Below are positions 24,707-33,528 of a stretch of 64,000 nucleotides of DNA, piece by piece; position 1 is the stretch's first letter; every line of letters begins with the position of its first letter. The translations under genes were made by a program, and so were the position numbers. The DNA is from Cellvibrionales bacterium (GTDB taxonomy: Bacteria > Pseudomonadota > Gammaproteobacteria > Pseudomonadales > UBA7239), in the NCBI GenBank assembly GCA_016713115.1, contig JADJPU010000001.1, forward strand, positions 62,001 to 126,000, in the 5' to 3' direction. Under the pieces are notes generated by a model. It was not told where the DNA came from. It did no database searches and was given only the letters and a program-made list of their open reading frames with translations.

Positions 24707-25930
24707 TCACACCGTTTTGACCAAGGTCATCACGGCAATATCATCCGGCGCTCCGCTGACAACATCAAGCAGCAACGCCTGTTCTACGCCCTGTTGCGTG
24801 CGGTCACTGTCGGCAACTTTCTCCAACAGCAGAGCTTCTTTGTCGATCAGATTATCCGCCGGAAGGATCTCCAATACACCATCCGAACACAACACTAGCG
24901 TAAAAGTCTCCGGCAGCTGCACGGTGACATTCTGGTACTCCGCTTCCAGCAAAATCCCCACCGGCATGCCGCTGCCTTTTAGATACTGCACGCTGTCGCC
25001 GGACGCCAAAATCGGCATCGGCAAATGCCCTGCCACGCTGTAAGTGAGGGTGTTGTGCTTGGTATCGATCAAACCCATAAATATCGTGGCGTATTTATCA
25101 ATGCCTGCCGCCAACAACTCGCGGTTGTAATACGCCATGGCATCTGCCGGCGTTGGAAATGGGATGGGCTTACCATCCAGTGTGGCTTCGCGCGTTTCGC
25201 GGTGAATATTCAAAGAAAAATGACGCAACAATGCAGTTACAAATGCCGATGACACGCCATGACCCGACACATCTGCAATATAAAAACCCAAGTGTTCGTC
25301 ACCGAATCGTATGTACTCCAGAAAATCGCCGCTTAAATACAGCGAAGGGATCATACGGTGTGAAAAATGGTAGTTACCAATCTGCAAATCCTGTTGCGGA
25401 TACAACTTTAACTGCAACTGACGGCCCGATTGTTGATCTTGCTCCAGCGCGTGTAAATGCGCTTTCAATTCGCTGTTCGCCTTTTCTAACTGCGCTTGAT
25501 ACGCGCGGTTTTGCTCGAGTAAGCGCACGCGCTCAAGGCACTTATTAACGGCGTGACTCAGAATATGGAAATTGACTATCGGCTTGATCAAAAAATCAGA
25601 GGCACCGCTGCGCAGTGCATCCACCACATCGGAAGCTTCACTCACGCCCGACAACAAAATAACGGGAACCGGATGCTCAGAAGCTGCAATGCGGCGCAGC
25701 AACTCTAATCCATCCATCTGCGGCATTTTGATGTCGCTAATCACCAACGAGGGTGGATTCTTTTTAAAAGACTCCCACGCTTCAAGACCGTTAGTAGCCT
25801 GTGTAACTTGGTACTGCAGCCCTTCCAAAAACATCGCCACACTCAGGCGCACGCTGTAATCGTCTTCAACGAGCAGAACAGTCACGGGCGGGGCGATGTA
25901 AGTGGACGAAGAAGCCAAAGGGTCAGACAT
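24707..25930 (-). CDS. Response regulator with PP2C-type (SpoIIE-like) phosphatase domain, RssB-like
   Basis: A 407-residue two-domain protein. Residues 15-135 are a receiver domain with acidic pair D23/D24, phospho-acceptor D66, S94 and K116. A coiled-coil linker (about 130-170) joins a PP2C/SpoIIE phosphatase domain with metal-binding motifs (GDFLEY, ADVSGHGV, CSDGVLE, APDDIAVM). Phosphorylation of the receiver likely switches phosphatase activity on the STAS protein next to it. ATG 25930 is preferred to the longer frame, by alignment of the receiver. A 9-A run (24690-24698) and a 7-bp stem (24667-24685) lie in the gap before the STAS gene. Confidence 0.9.
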   Translation of the reverse strand: MSDPLASSSTYIAPPVTVLLVEDDYSVRLSVAMFLEGLQYQVTQATNGLEAWESFKKNPPSLVISDIKMPQMDGLELLRRIAASEHPVPVILLSGVSEASDVVDALRSGASDFLIKPIVNFHILSHAVNKCLERVRLLEQNRAYQAQLEKANSELKAHLHALEQDQQSGRQLQLKLYPQQDLQIGNYHFSHRMIPSLYLSGDFLEYIRFGDEHLGFYIADVSGHGVSSAFVTALLRHFSLNIHRETREATLDGKPIPFPTPADAMAYYNRELLAAGIDKYATIFMGLIDTKHNTLTYSVAGHLPMPILASGDSVQYLKGSGMPVGILLEAEYQNVTVQLPETFTLVLCSDGVLEILPADNLIDKEALLLEKVADSDRTQQGVEQALLLDVVSGAPDDIAVMTLVKTV

Positions 25931-26023
25931 GAATGCGATTTCCGGCTCGGGTACCGGCTCACAATGGGGTGGCAAACCCTACTCCTAACAATAGAGGGGT
26001 GCAAGCTTGACTATGCTGCCTAT

Positions 26024-26209
26024 TTAGACAGCTTTTTCCTCGGCGGTTAGCGGGCGGGCTTCTTCTTCCAGCATCACGGGGATACCGTCACGCACGGGGT
26101 ACGCCAAGCCACTGGCCTTGCACAGCAATTCCTGCTTCTCGACATCGTAAGTCAGTGGTGCTTTGCTCACTGGGCAGACCAAGATACTGAGTAATTTTTC
26201 GTCGATCAT
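26024..26209 (-). CDS. Trm112/YcaR family small protein
   Basis: A 61-residue protein closely matching the YcaR/Trm112 family: LLSILVCPVSKAPLTY, QELLCKASGLAYPVRDGIPVMLEEEARPL. In relatives the N-terminal CPxC binds zinc with two later cysteines. Here the second cysteine is Ser (CPVS), so the zinc site is likely incomplete or lost. Family members act as partners of methyltransferases or are of unknown role. It stands alone between the response-regulator gene and a hydrolase gene. Confidence 0.85.
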   Translation of the reverse strand: MIDEKLLSILVCPVSKAPLTYDVEKQELLCKASGLAYPVRDGIPVMLEEEARPLTAEEKAV

Positions 26210-26244
26210 GTTGGGCTCCTAAACAGTGGGAGCATCATAGCAAA

Positions 26245-27105
26245 TCAGCGCAACTGCCTGAGAAAATCCAAGACCGCCGCTGAAAAAACATCGTTTTGAT
26301 CGCCCGCCACCATGTGGCCCGCGTCTTTAATATCCGCATATTGTGCGTGCGGCACCATTTGCAAAAACGCTTGCGCCGATTCTGGACTGATCAAATCACT
26401 CATACGACCACGCACTAACAAAGTAGGAATTTGTAACGCTTTGGCGGCATCTTCCAAAAAGTTGACACGGATAGTGGAACCATCTTCATGCTTTGCGTGA
26501 TTGGCGCGCATAATGAAATTAGGATCCCAGTGCCAGCGATAGCGACCGTCATCACACAGTCGCAAATTTTTGCGTAACCCTTCATTGTTCTCACCGCGTT
26601 TGCGGTGCGAGGTATAACTGGCGACAAACTCGGCCGCCTCATCCAAAGATGCAAACCCCTGCACTGCACGCTCCAACATAAAATCACGGATACGCGATAA
26701 ACCATCAGCTTCCAAATGCGGCGTAATATCCACCAAGATCAGCGCATGCAATAAATCATGCTGCGTAATGTGTTGTGCCGCGAGCGACGAAATGCCGCCT
26801 AGCGACGCACCTACCGCTACAGGTTTTTTCTGAAAACAGCGCGCAATATCAATGAAATCCTGCGCGAAAGTATCAAAGGCGTAATCTTTATCAGTCGCCC
26901 AATCACTCTCACCGTGACCGCGCAAATCCACCGCCACGGCATAAAAACCTTCAGCGGCAATTTGCTGCGCGGTTTTTCCCCAAGCATGGCGCGTCTGTCC
27001 GCCACCATGCGCCAAAATTACCGGCTGCTGCTGCGCATCACCGTAAACATCCGCTATTAAACGCAAGTTGCCGCGCGTGGTGCGAAACTCTACTTGTTTA
27101 TGCAT
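26245..27105 (-). CDS. Alpha/beta hydrolase
   Basis: A 286-residue alpha/beta-hydrolase-fold protein without signal peptide. The oxyanion strand ends in LAHGGGQTRHAW, VDLRGHGESD follows, and the nucleophile elbow is GASLGG (Ser as nucleophile). The acid is probably Asp in LVRGRMSDLISPE and the His is in DAGHMVAGDQND. Proteins of this type are epoxide-hydrolase- or esterase-like; the substrate is unknown. Start at ATG 27105; an ATG 15 bases upstream (27120) is an equal alternative. It is divergent from trmL and shares a short intergenic region with it. Confidence 0.8.
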   Translation of the reverse strand: MHKQVEFRTTRGNLRLIADVYGDAQQQPVILAHGGGQTRHAWGKTAQQIAAEGFYAVAVDLRGHGESDWATDKDYAFDTFAQDFIDIARCFQKKPVAVGASLGGISSLAAQHITQHDLLHALILVDITPHLEADGLSRIRDFMLERAVQGFASLDEAAEFVASYTSHRKRGENNEGLRKNLRLCDDGRYRWHWDPNFIMRANHAKHEDGSTIRVNFLEDAAKALQIPTLLVRGRMSDLISPESAQAFLQMVPHAQYADIKDAGHMVAGDQNDVFSAAVLDFLRQLR

Positions 27106-27212
27106 CACCCCATCCCTCATAGATTTTCTTGCATCATAGCGAACTACCAGCGCCCCGACACAGCGGGAAAAACCGTAAAATTGTGCACACTCTGAACACA
27201 CATGACATCACT

Positions 27213-27668
27213 ATGCTACATATCGTTCTGTACGAACCAGAAATTCCACCGAATACTGGCAACATCATGCGGCTGTGCGCCAATACAGGTTTTTCTCTAC
27301 ATCTCATTGAACCGCTGGGCTTCACACTGGATGAAAAACAATTGCGCCGTGCAGGCTTGGATTACCGCGACAGCGCCTGCACCACCACTTATCGCAATTG
27401 GCAGCAATTTATCGACACCGTGCAACCGTCTCGCATTTTTGCACTGAGCACCAAAGGTACGCGTGCTTACTGTGATATTGGTTTCCAGAAAAATGATGCC
27501 GTGGTTTTTGGGCCTGAAACGCGCGGCTTGCCACAAGCCTTCCGCGACAACCTACCCAATGACCACATTCTGCGCTTGCCGATGCAGCCAGACAGTCGCA
27601 GTCTCAACCTTTCCAATGCAGTTGCTGTTGTAGCTTATGAAGCGTGGCGACAGTGGGATTTCTCCTAG
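27213..27668 (+). CDS. trmL: tRNA (cytidine/uridine-34-2'-O)-methyltransferase TrmL
   Basis: TrmL methylates the wobble ribose of tRNA-Leu isoacceptors. The 151-residue SPOUT-fold protein has the family strings EPEIPPNTGNIMRLCANTG near the N-terminus, FGPETRGLP and LPMQPDSRSLNLSNAVAVVAYE in pieces near the C-terminus, which form the knotted SAM site. ATG 27213 is chosen because the family starts directly with the strand LHIVLYEPEIP, and longer readings add non-family residues. It converges with the M16 protease gene, the stop codons being four bases from overlapping. Confidence 0.93.
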   Translation: MLHIVLYEPEIPPNTGNIMRLCANTGFSLHLIEPLGFTLDEKQLRRAGLDYRDSACTTTYRNWQQFIDTVQPSRIFALSTKGTRAYCDIGFQKNDAVVFGPETRGLPQAFRDNLPNDHILRLPMQPDSRSLNLSNAVAVVAYEAWRQWDFS

Positions 27669-30577
27669 GGCAGCGAATAACTTGGTAAGCCGTTTTTGAA
27701 GGCGTCAATATCATCAATTTTTTTATACGCTTTTGCCTCACCATCCAGCCAAGCTTGAATGCCTAATTTGCCAGGGCTAACAAAAAGTAGCTCGCGCGTT
27801 TCTGGTGCTAACAACACTTCGTGGTACGCCTGCAACAAATCCTGTTTAGTCATTTTTTGCAGTGTCGATATTTTCTGTTGGTTTGAATCAAAGTTCGCAT
27901 AGCCCAATATTAAATCCACCCAAAACAGGATCGCTTGCTCGGCTTGGTTCTTAGGTTTTTCCTCTAATTGCACCATCACCGCGCGTTTCTGCTGCTCAAA
28001 CCACGCATCATCTTTCTTCTCGATCACTGAATAATATTGCCGGATGAAATCGTTTGCTCGTGCATTGATATCGGCAACACTGTGCGATGGCGACTGCACA
28101 ATAAACACTAACCCTGGCACCCGAACCAACGGCAAGTAGCGACCTGCAACGATATAGCCCAACTGCTGCTCGGTACGCAGCCGATCAAAAAATGGCGCAG
28201 CGAGCACTTGACCCAACATCTGCAGATGCACCTGATGCTCTATATCATCGCTCTTCGCTTGGAAATACTTGATCAGCGCTGCGTCGTTATGTGGCATCGC
28301 ATCAACATACAAAGCAGGCTGTGATGCAGGCATCAAAGAAACCACTTGCGATGGCACTGGCGATTGCTTGCCTCTCGATACAATGCCCTGCACTATCCCG
28401 CCCAATTTCATCGCATCCTCTTGAACGAAGTTGCCATATACCAAAACATCTGCCTGCGCATCGCGCACAACCTGTGCCATCAGCTGCTGTACATCATTTA
28501 ACGATATGGTTTCCAGCGCTCGCAGCAGCTGCTTTCTTTCCCAATAGCGATGCACCAAGACGGTAGAAACATCGTCCCTCAATAACACATAAGGCGCTAG
28601 CTTATCCTCATTACGCAACTCATCAGTCCATTCTCTTTTCACAAGCTGAAATCGCGCCTCATCAAATTCAGGAGCTTTTAACAAATCTGCCAGCATTTTT
28701 AACAGCGTGACTTGTTTTTCACTGTAACCAGACGACGAAAAACTAATACCGCGTGAAAGTCTAACAATGGACAAATCCATACCAGCCATCATCGCCGCAT
28801 ACAGCGATGGATTTAACTTGTCTTGCACCAAACGCACAAACAGCTCAGTCATTGCGGCATGCTGCGCCGTGTCTGCCGCGAGGTCACTGCGCAAATACAC
28901 CGTTACATCACCTTTTGGCACCCGAAATTGCGTGTCCTGAAAAAACCACAAATTGAAATTTTCTTCGGCAACAACTTTTTGTGGAATGGTCTCCAGCTTG
29001 CTTCTAGGCTGCGCCACCGCTTTTAACTTCAAGTTATCTGGCACAAAGGGGTTAGCAGCAGGCAGAGCAAGCCCTGAATTATTTGATAGATGCTCCCATT
29101 TTTTTATATCGTCAGCGGAAAGACTGGCAACACGGTACGGCACATTGTAAAACAGCGAATGTTTATCACCCTGAATATCCGGCGAGCTCACACTTACCAA
29201 CACATTGCTCGGCCTCATCTCATGCAATACCGCATTAACCTGCTTTTTATCCAAACCTTCCATTAAAAAATCGCCGCGCATCACCTCTTTGGCAGGAAAA
29301 TATTGCAAATTATTGGCCAGTGAGCTGGTGAACGACATGGCATCACCTTTCTCTACAAACCGAAAAGCAATATCTGTCATATTTTTTTGCTCTTGGTAGC
29401 GCCAATCCTCAACACCTTGTTTGCGCAGCAAATCTACCGCGTCAAAAAATAATGCCGTGATGTCATCAATATGCCGATAGCCTTCCTCTGTGAGTTTGAT
29501 CGTTACATCCATAGACGCAGCAAAACGATTGGAAAATCCCGTGCCAGCCATCAGGCTTTCCGCCCAACCTTTCTGCTTGAGCACATGTAACAAACTGCCT
29601 TCCCCTTCATGCCCCAATAAGTAGCTAACATAAGCAGCAGGCTTGGTGCGATAAAACGATTGCATTGCAGGCAGAGGGAAAGCCAGCGTCAAATGACGCG
29701 CATCTTTTTTGGACTGCAACAACACTTTCGCAGGCAGCAAACCTTGGCGAAATACTGGCTTTGCGGTGTTGTCTATTGCCACATGACGATTCGGCACATC
29801 ACTAAAATATTGCTCCACTAACGCCTGCAGCGCTGGCAAGGACTCCCTTCCCAATACCACTAGCGTCATCGTATTTGCCGAATAATGCTGTTGATAAAAA
29901 GCCAGCAAGTCATCACGCACTTTATCGTTAGGTCTATCGGCCAGTGTATCCAAACTACCCACGCTGAATTTTGCTGCCGGATTCTCTTTGGCATACAGCT
30001 CGCGATAAACATCAAAAGCGCGGCGACTGTCATCATTGATACGCGCTTTGTATTCGGCGTTAACCGCATTTTTTTCTCGCTCTACATATTCATCATTAAA
30101 TAATGGCGCGACAAAAAATTGTGAGAACCTCTCCAGTGCCGGCTGTAACTGTTTGGGGTCAATATCAAAAAAATAGTTTGTATGCTCCAAGCTGGTGTAC
30201 GCATTGTGTGTGCCGCCATTTGCACTGATAAACGCCTGATACTCACCAGACTTGGGAAACTTTTTGGTGCCGAGAAACAGCATATGCTCTAAAAAGTGCG
30301 CTAAACCTTGGCGAGACTCTGGATCACTGCCACTGCCTACTTCCACATCAACCGCTGCGGCGGCTTTATCTGCCGCTGGATCAGAAATCAGCAACACCTT
30401 CATGCCATTCGTTAATTCAAGATTGCGATAGCCGCGCTGATCGATATCGCTTTTGACTGGCGCATCCAGCAGTTTGGTAACTGCCGTCTGTGCTGTTACG
30501 GCCTGCGACACAGACAACACCGCAAATATCAGCAGAAGTCGCTGCAAACGAGAAAATAAAATACACAATTGGGACAT
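27665..30577 (-). CDS. Secreted M16 family zinc metallopeptidase (protease III/insulinase-like)
   Basis: A 970-residue protein with an N-terminal signal peptide (hydrophobic 10-28, cleavage after VTAQ-type region). The inverted zinc motif HFLEH at residues 94-98, with a downstream Glu near 175 (EKNAVNAE), defines M16. The four-domain length matches PtrA/pitrilysin, which degrades peptides in the periplasm; the C-terminal half contains the FxxLRTEQQLGYIV substrate-binding segment typical of insulysin relatives (DRLRTEQQLGYIV). It is convergent with trmL and starts 37 bases after the TusA-like gene on the same strand. Confidence 0.9.
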   Translation of the reverse strand: MSQLCILFSRLQRLLLIFAVLSVSQAVTAQTAVTKLLDAPVKSDIDQRGYRNLELTNGMKVLLISDPAADKAAAAVDVEVGSGSDPESRQGLAHFLEHMLFLGTKKFPKSGEYQAFISANGGTHNAYTSLEHTNYFFDIDPKQLQPALERFSQFFVAPLFNDEYVEREKNAVNAEYKARINDDSRRAFDVYRELYAKENPAAKFSVGSLDTLADRPNDKVRDDLLAFYQQHYSANTMTLVVLGRESLPALQALVEQYFSDVPNRHVAIDNTAKPVFRQGLLPAKVLLQSKKDARHLTLAFPLPAMQSFYRTKPAAYVSYLLGHEGEGSLLHVLKQKGWAESLMAGTGFSNRFAASMDVTIKLTEEGYRHIDDITALFFDAVDLLRKQGVEDWRYQEQKNMTDIAFRFVEKGDAMSFTSSLANNLQYFPAKEVMRGDFLMEGLDKKQVNAVLHEMRPSNVLVSVSSPDIQGDKHSLFYNVPYRVASLSADDIKKWEHLSNNSGLALPAANPFVPDNLKLKAVAQPRSKLETIPQKVVAEENFNLWFFQDTQFRVPKGDVTVYLRSDLAADTAQHAAMTELFVRLVQDKLNPSLYAAMMAGMDLSIVRLSRGISFSSSGYSEKQVTLLKMLADLLKAPEFDEARFQLVKREWTDELRNEDKLAPYVLLRDDVSTVLVHRYWERKQLLRALETISLNDVQQLMAQVVRDAQADVLVYGNFVQEDAMKLGGIVQGIVSRGKQSPVPSQVVSLMPASQPALYVDAMPHNDAALIKYFQAKSDDIEHQVHLQMLGQVLAAPFFDRLRTEQQLGYIVAGRYLPLVRVPGLVFIVQSPSHSVADINARANDFIRQYYSVIEKKDDAWFEQQKRAVMVQLEEKPKNQAEQAILFWVDLILGYANFDSNQQKISTLQKMTKQDLLQAYHEVLLAPETRELLFVSPGKLGIQAWLDGEAKAYKKIDDIDAFKNGLPSYSLP

Positions 30578-30613
30578 GGAAACTCCGTCTACATTGGCAA
30601 TACGGTGTAAAAA

Positions 30614-30877
30614 TCAGACTCGACGCTGAAGCAAGTAGTAAAACACCGCATCAATTTCAGCAGCTTCGAGCAACACATGACCACTTTGTTCCGCAAAGGC
30701 TGCAAAATCACGCCAAGAACCGGCATCGGTTGCAAGCACCAGCAGCGTTTCACCAGCAGCCATGTCGCGCAATGCTTGTCGCGCTTTCAACAGTGGCAAC
30801 GGGCAGTTCAAACCGCGAGCATCCACCCGCTTATCAATGCGCAGCGCTTGAAACTTTTCCGGCAATTCCAGTGTCAT
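30614..30877 (-). CDS. TusA/SirA-like sulfur carrier protein
   Basis: An 87-residue protein with the family signature DARGLNCPLPLLKARQAL; Cys25 in CPLP carries persulfide sulfur in TusA proteins. ATG 30877 is preferred to GTG 30880. The gene is divergent from the BepA gene, with nadA beyond, the order I recall for P. aeruginosa PA1004-PA1006; there the TusA-like PA1006 is reported to affect molybdenum homeostasis and nitrate respiration. A link to the Moco genes at 1-6 kb in this window is an inference. It could equally serve tRNA thiolation. Confidence 0.88.
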   Translation of the reverse strand: MTLELPEKFQALRIDKRVDARGLNCPLPLLKARQALRDMAAGETLLVLATDAGSWRDFAAFAEQSGHVLLEAAEIDAVFYYLLQRRV

Positions 30878-30948
30878 CACTTCACGCCACTCTTCTCAAA
30901 GACTTCATCCGTGTAGTATAGCCCACAGCCCTTTTCTGACTGACGACC

Positions 30949-32427
30949 ATGACTGTACCCACATCACACACACGACAAGCACTCACTTCTTTTATTGTCA
31001 CAGCCATGCTTACTGTGTTCTGCCTCAGCGCAGCGGCGCAAGAGAAAAAAATTCTCTTGCCGGAATTGGGTGACAGCGCAGGCTCACTCACATCAGATGA
31101 AGAAACACGCAATCTAGGCCAAGAGTGGCTGCGCCAATTTCGTGCAAAAGCGCCTGAATCTAACGATGCTGTGATGTACGACTACACACAAAAACTCGTA
31201 TACAAGATGGCAGAAGGCTCTGACTTAGAAGATAAACGCATTACATTAATTGTCGTAAAAAACTCAACGCTGAATGCATTTGCCGTGCCAGGCGGCATCA
31301 TGGGCATACACGATGGCATGTTTTTACACACCGACGACGAACAACAGCTGGCTGGCGTCATCGCACACGAACTCGGTCACCTTTCGCAAAAACACTGGCA
31401 GCGCAGTGTTGAACAACAACAGCAAAACCGTTTACCCACGATGGCTGGCATGCTGGCTGGATTGATATTGCTCGCCACTTCCAATTCTTCTGATGCGGGC
31501 ATGGCGGCCATCATGTCTACGCAAGCGGCAAACATGCAATCTATGCTGCGCTTCAGCCGAGAGAACGAAGCTGAAGCTGATCGCATCGGCATGCAAACCA
31601 TGGTTAATGTCAACATGAATCCGCGCGCCATTCCCGCCATGTTTGAAAACATGCAACGCGCCGCACAATACGCCGGCGAGAGACCACCAGAGTTTTTGCT
31701 CACCCACCCCGTTACCGAAAAACGAATTGCCGATTCACGCAATCGCGCAGAACAATACCCCACCAAGAAATACGACACGGATCCTGAGTTTGCACTTATT
31801 AAAGCGCGCGCGCTGTTAGCGGCAGCAGAAAATCCGTCTGTTGCTATTAAACGCTTTCAAAATGAAATGAACGGAGACCGTTTGCCCTCCAACGCCTGTC
31901 AGTACGGCATAGCCTTGGCACAAATTAAATTGCGTCAATTTGATGCCGCCGAGAAAACACTAAAACCTCTCTACACCAAAACGCCAAACAACTTACTTTA
32001 TGCATTAGCGCAAGCCGACATCCTAAATGGCTTGGGTCAATACGACGACGCACTGACACTGGCAGAACGCTTACTGACCACACACCCGCGCAATTATCCT
32101 GTAACGATGGTTGCCAGCAATATTCTCGAAAATATGAAAAACCACAAACGCGCCGCGCGCGAATTAGAAAAACTGCTACCTGACTACGAAGACTTACCCA
32201 ATGTGTGGTACGAATTGGCGGAGCTACGCGGTTTAGCCGGTGATACTGGTGGCATACACACCGCACGCGCAGAATATTTCATTTTAAACGGCGACTTCGA
32301 CAAAGCGCGCCAACAACTCACCTATGCCCTCAATTTTTACCGCGACAATCGCTCACAAAGTGGGCGCGTGCAAAAACGCCTGCAGGACATCACCGAAATG
32401 GAAAGCAAGAAATTATTGGATGGCTGA
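30949..32427 (+). CDS. bepA: Periplasmic M48 metalloprotease/TPR chaperone BepA-like
   Basis: BepA degrades or assists misassembled outer-membrane proteins such as LptD. The 492-residue protein has a signal peptide (hydrophobic region about 12-30, AAA-Q cleavage), an M48 protease domain with zinc motif HELGH at 140-144 and the third ligand in SRENEAEADRIG (about 205-213), and a C-terminal TPR region (about 285-480) with repeated A-x-x-L patterns. It is divergent from the TusA-like gene and ends directly against the end of nadA (stop codons adjacent). Confidence 0.9.
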   Translation: MTVPTSHTRQALTSFIVTAMLTVFCLSAAAQEKKILLPELGDSAGSLTSDEETRNLGQEWLRQFRAKAPESNDAVMYDYTQKLVYKMAEGSDLEDKRITLIVVKNSTLNAFAVPGGIMGIHDGMFLHTDDEQQLAGVIAHELGHLSQKHWQRSVEQQQQNRLPTMAGMLAGLILLATSNSSDAGMAAIMSTQAANMQSMLRFSRENEAEADRIGMQTMVNVNMNPRAIPAMFENMQRAAQYAGERPPEFLLTHPVTEKRIADSRNRAEQYPTKKYDTDPEFALIKARALLAAAENPSVAIKRFQNEMNGDRLPSNACQYGIALAQIKLRQFDAAEKTLKPLYTKTPNNLLYALAQADILNGLGQYDDALTLAERLLTTHPRNYPVTMVASNILENMKNHKRAARELEKLLPDYEDLPNVWYELAELRGLAGDTGGIHTARAEYFILNGDFDKARQQLTYALNFYRDNRSQSGRVQKRLQDITEMESKKLLDG

Positions 32428-33519
32428 TTATTTATTCGTCGCCGCGCTGTAGCTTTTTGTGAAATCCAACATACGCTGCAGCGGCATCATGGCGCGCTCG
32501 GCCAGCGCCAGATCCACATGAATTTCTTGCCCAGCACTGGGATTGCGTAACACCGCCTCTAGCGCCTGCAAATCATTCATCGCCATCCACGGGCAGTTAG
32601 CGCAACTACGGCAAGTTGCACCGCTGCCTGCAGTCGGCGCGATAATCAATTCTTTTTCTGCACCAGCCGCCTGCTGCATTTTGTAAAAAATACCTTGATC
32701 GGTCGCTACAATAAATTGTTTGCGCTCCATGGTTCTTACCGCGTTGATCATCTGCGAGGTAGAACCCACTACATCAGCCAACTCAATCACCGAAGCGGGT
32801 GATTCGGGGTGCACCAAGATCGCTGCATCGGGGTAAATCGCTTTTAAATCCAACAGACCGCGCGCTTTGAATTCCTCGTGCACAATGCAACTGCCGTTCC
32901 ACAGCAACATATCAGCGCCAGTTTTTTTCTGCACATAATCACCAAGGTGTTTATCCGGCGCCCAAATAATTTTTTCGCCCTGCGCATCCAAATGCTCGAC
33001 GATATCCACCGCGCAACTGGAGGTGACCACCCAATCCGCGCGCGCTTTCACGGCAGCAGAAGTATTGGCGTACACCACCACCGTGCGATCGGGATGCTCA
33101 TCACAAAAAGCCGTAAATGTATCGGCGGGACAGCCCACATCCAGCGAGCAAGTCGCCTCTAAAGTGGGCATCAACACACGCTTATGCGGCGTGAGAATTT
33201 TTGCGGTCTCCCCCATGAAACGCACACCGGCCACAATCAAGGTGGTCGCTGGATGATCGCGACCAAAACGAGCCATCTCCAAAGAATCTGCCACGCAACC
33301 GCCGCTCTCCTCTGCCAAGGCTTGAACAACCGGTGCGGTGTAATAATGCGCCACCAAGGCTGCATTATTTTCTTTCAGCAAACGCAAAATGGTTTGGCGA
33401 CTGACATTGATTTGTTCCGGCGACATTTCTGGCGCAAACGGATGCGACAAATACGCACGCACCACTTCGCGCTCTACCGATGCGGCCAAGGCTTGTTCAT
33501 CGAGATCATTTACAGACAT
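32428..33519 (-). CDS. nadA: Quinolinate synthase NadA
   Basis: NadA condenses iminoaspartate with dihydroxyacetone phosphate to quinolinate, using a 4Fe-4S cluster. The 363-residue length is the E. coli-like long form. Landmarks are HYYTAPVVQALAEES near residue 60, GVRFMGETAKILTP, LEATCSLDVGCPAD with a cluster Cys, the HPES motif, and CRSCANCPWM near the C-terminus with the last ligands. It supplies NadC at 6.2-7.1 kb, though the two genes are 25 kb apart. The OpgC-like gene lies 9 bases upstream on the same strand. Confidence 0.95.
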   Translation of the reverse strand: MSVNDLDEQALAASVEREVVRAYLSHPFAPEMSPEQINVSRQTILRLLKENNAALVAHYYTAPVVQALAEESGGCVADSLEMARFGRDHPATTLIVAGVRFMGETAKILTPHKRVLMPTLEATCSLDVGCPADTFTAFCDEHPDRTVVVYANTSAAVKARADWVVTSSCAVDIVEHLDAQGEKIIWAPDKHLGDYVQKKTGADMLLWNGSCIVHEEFKARGLLDLKAIYPDAAILVHPESPASVIELADVVGSTSQMINAVRTMERKQFIVATDQGIFYKMQQAAGAEKELIIAPTAGSGATCRSCANCPWMAMNDLQALEAVLRNPSAGQEIHVDLALAERAMMPLQRMLDFTKSYSAATNK

Positions 33520-33528
33520 ATCGCCACC

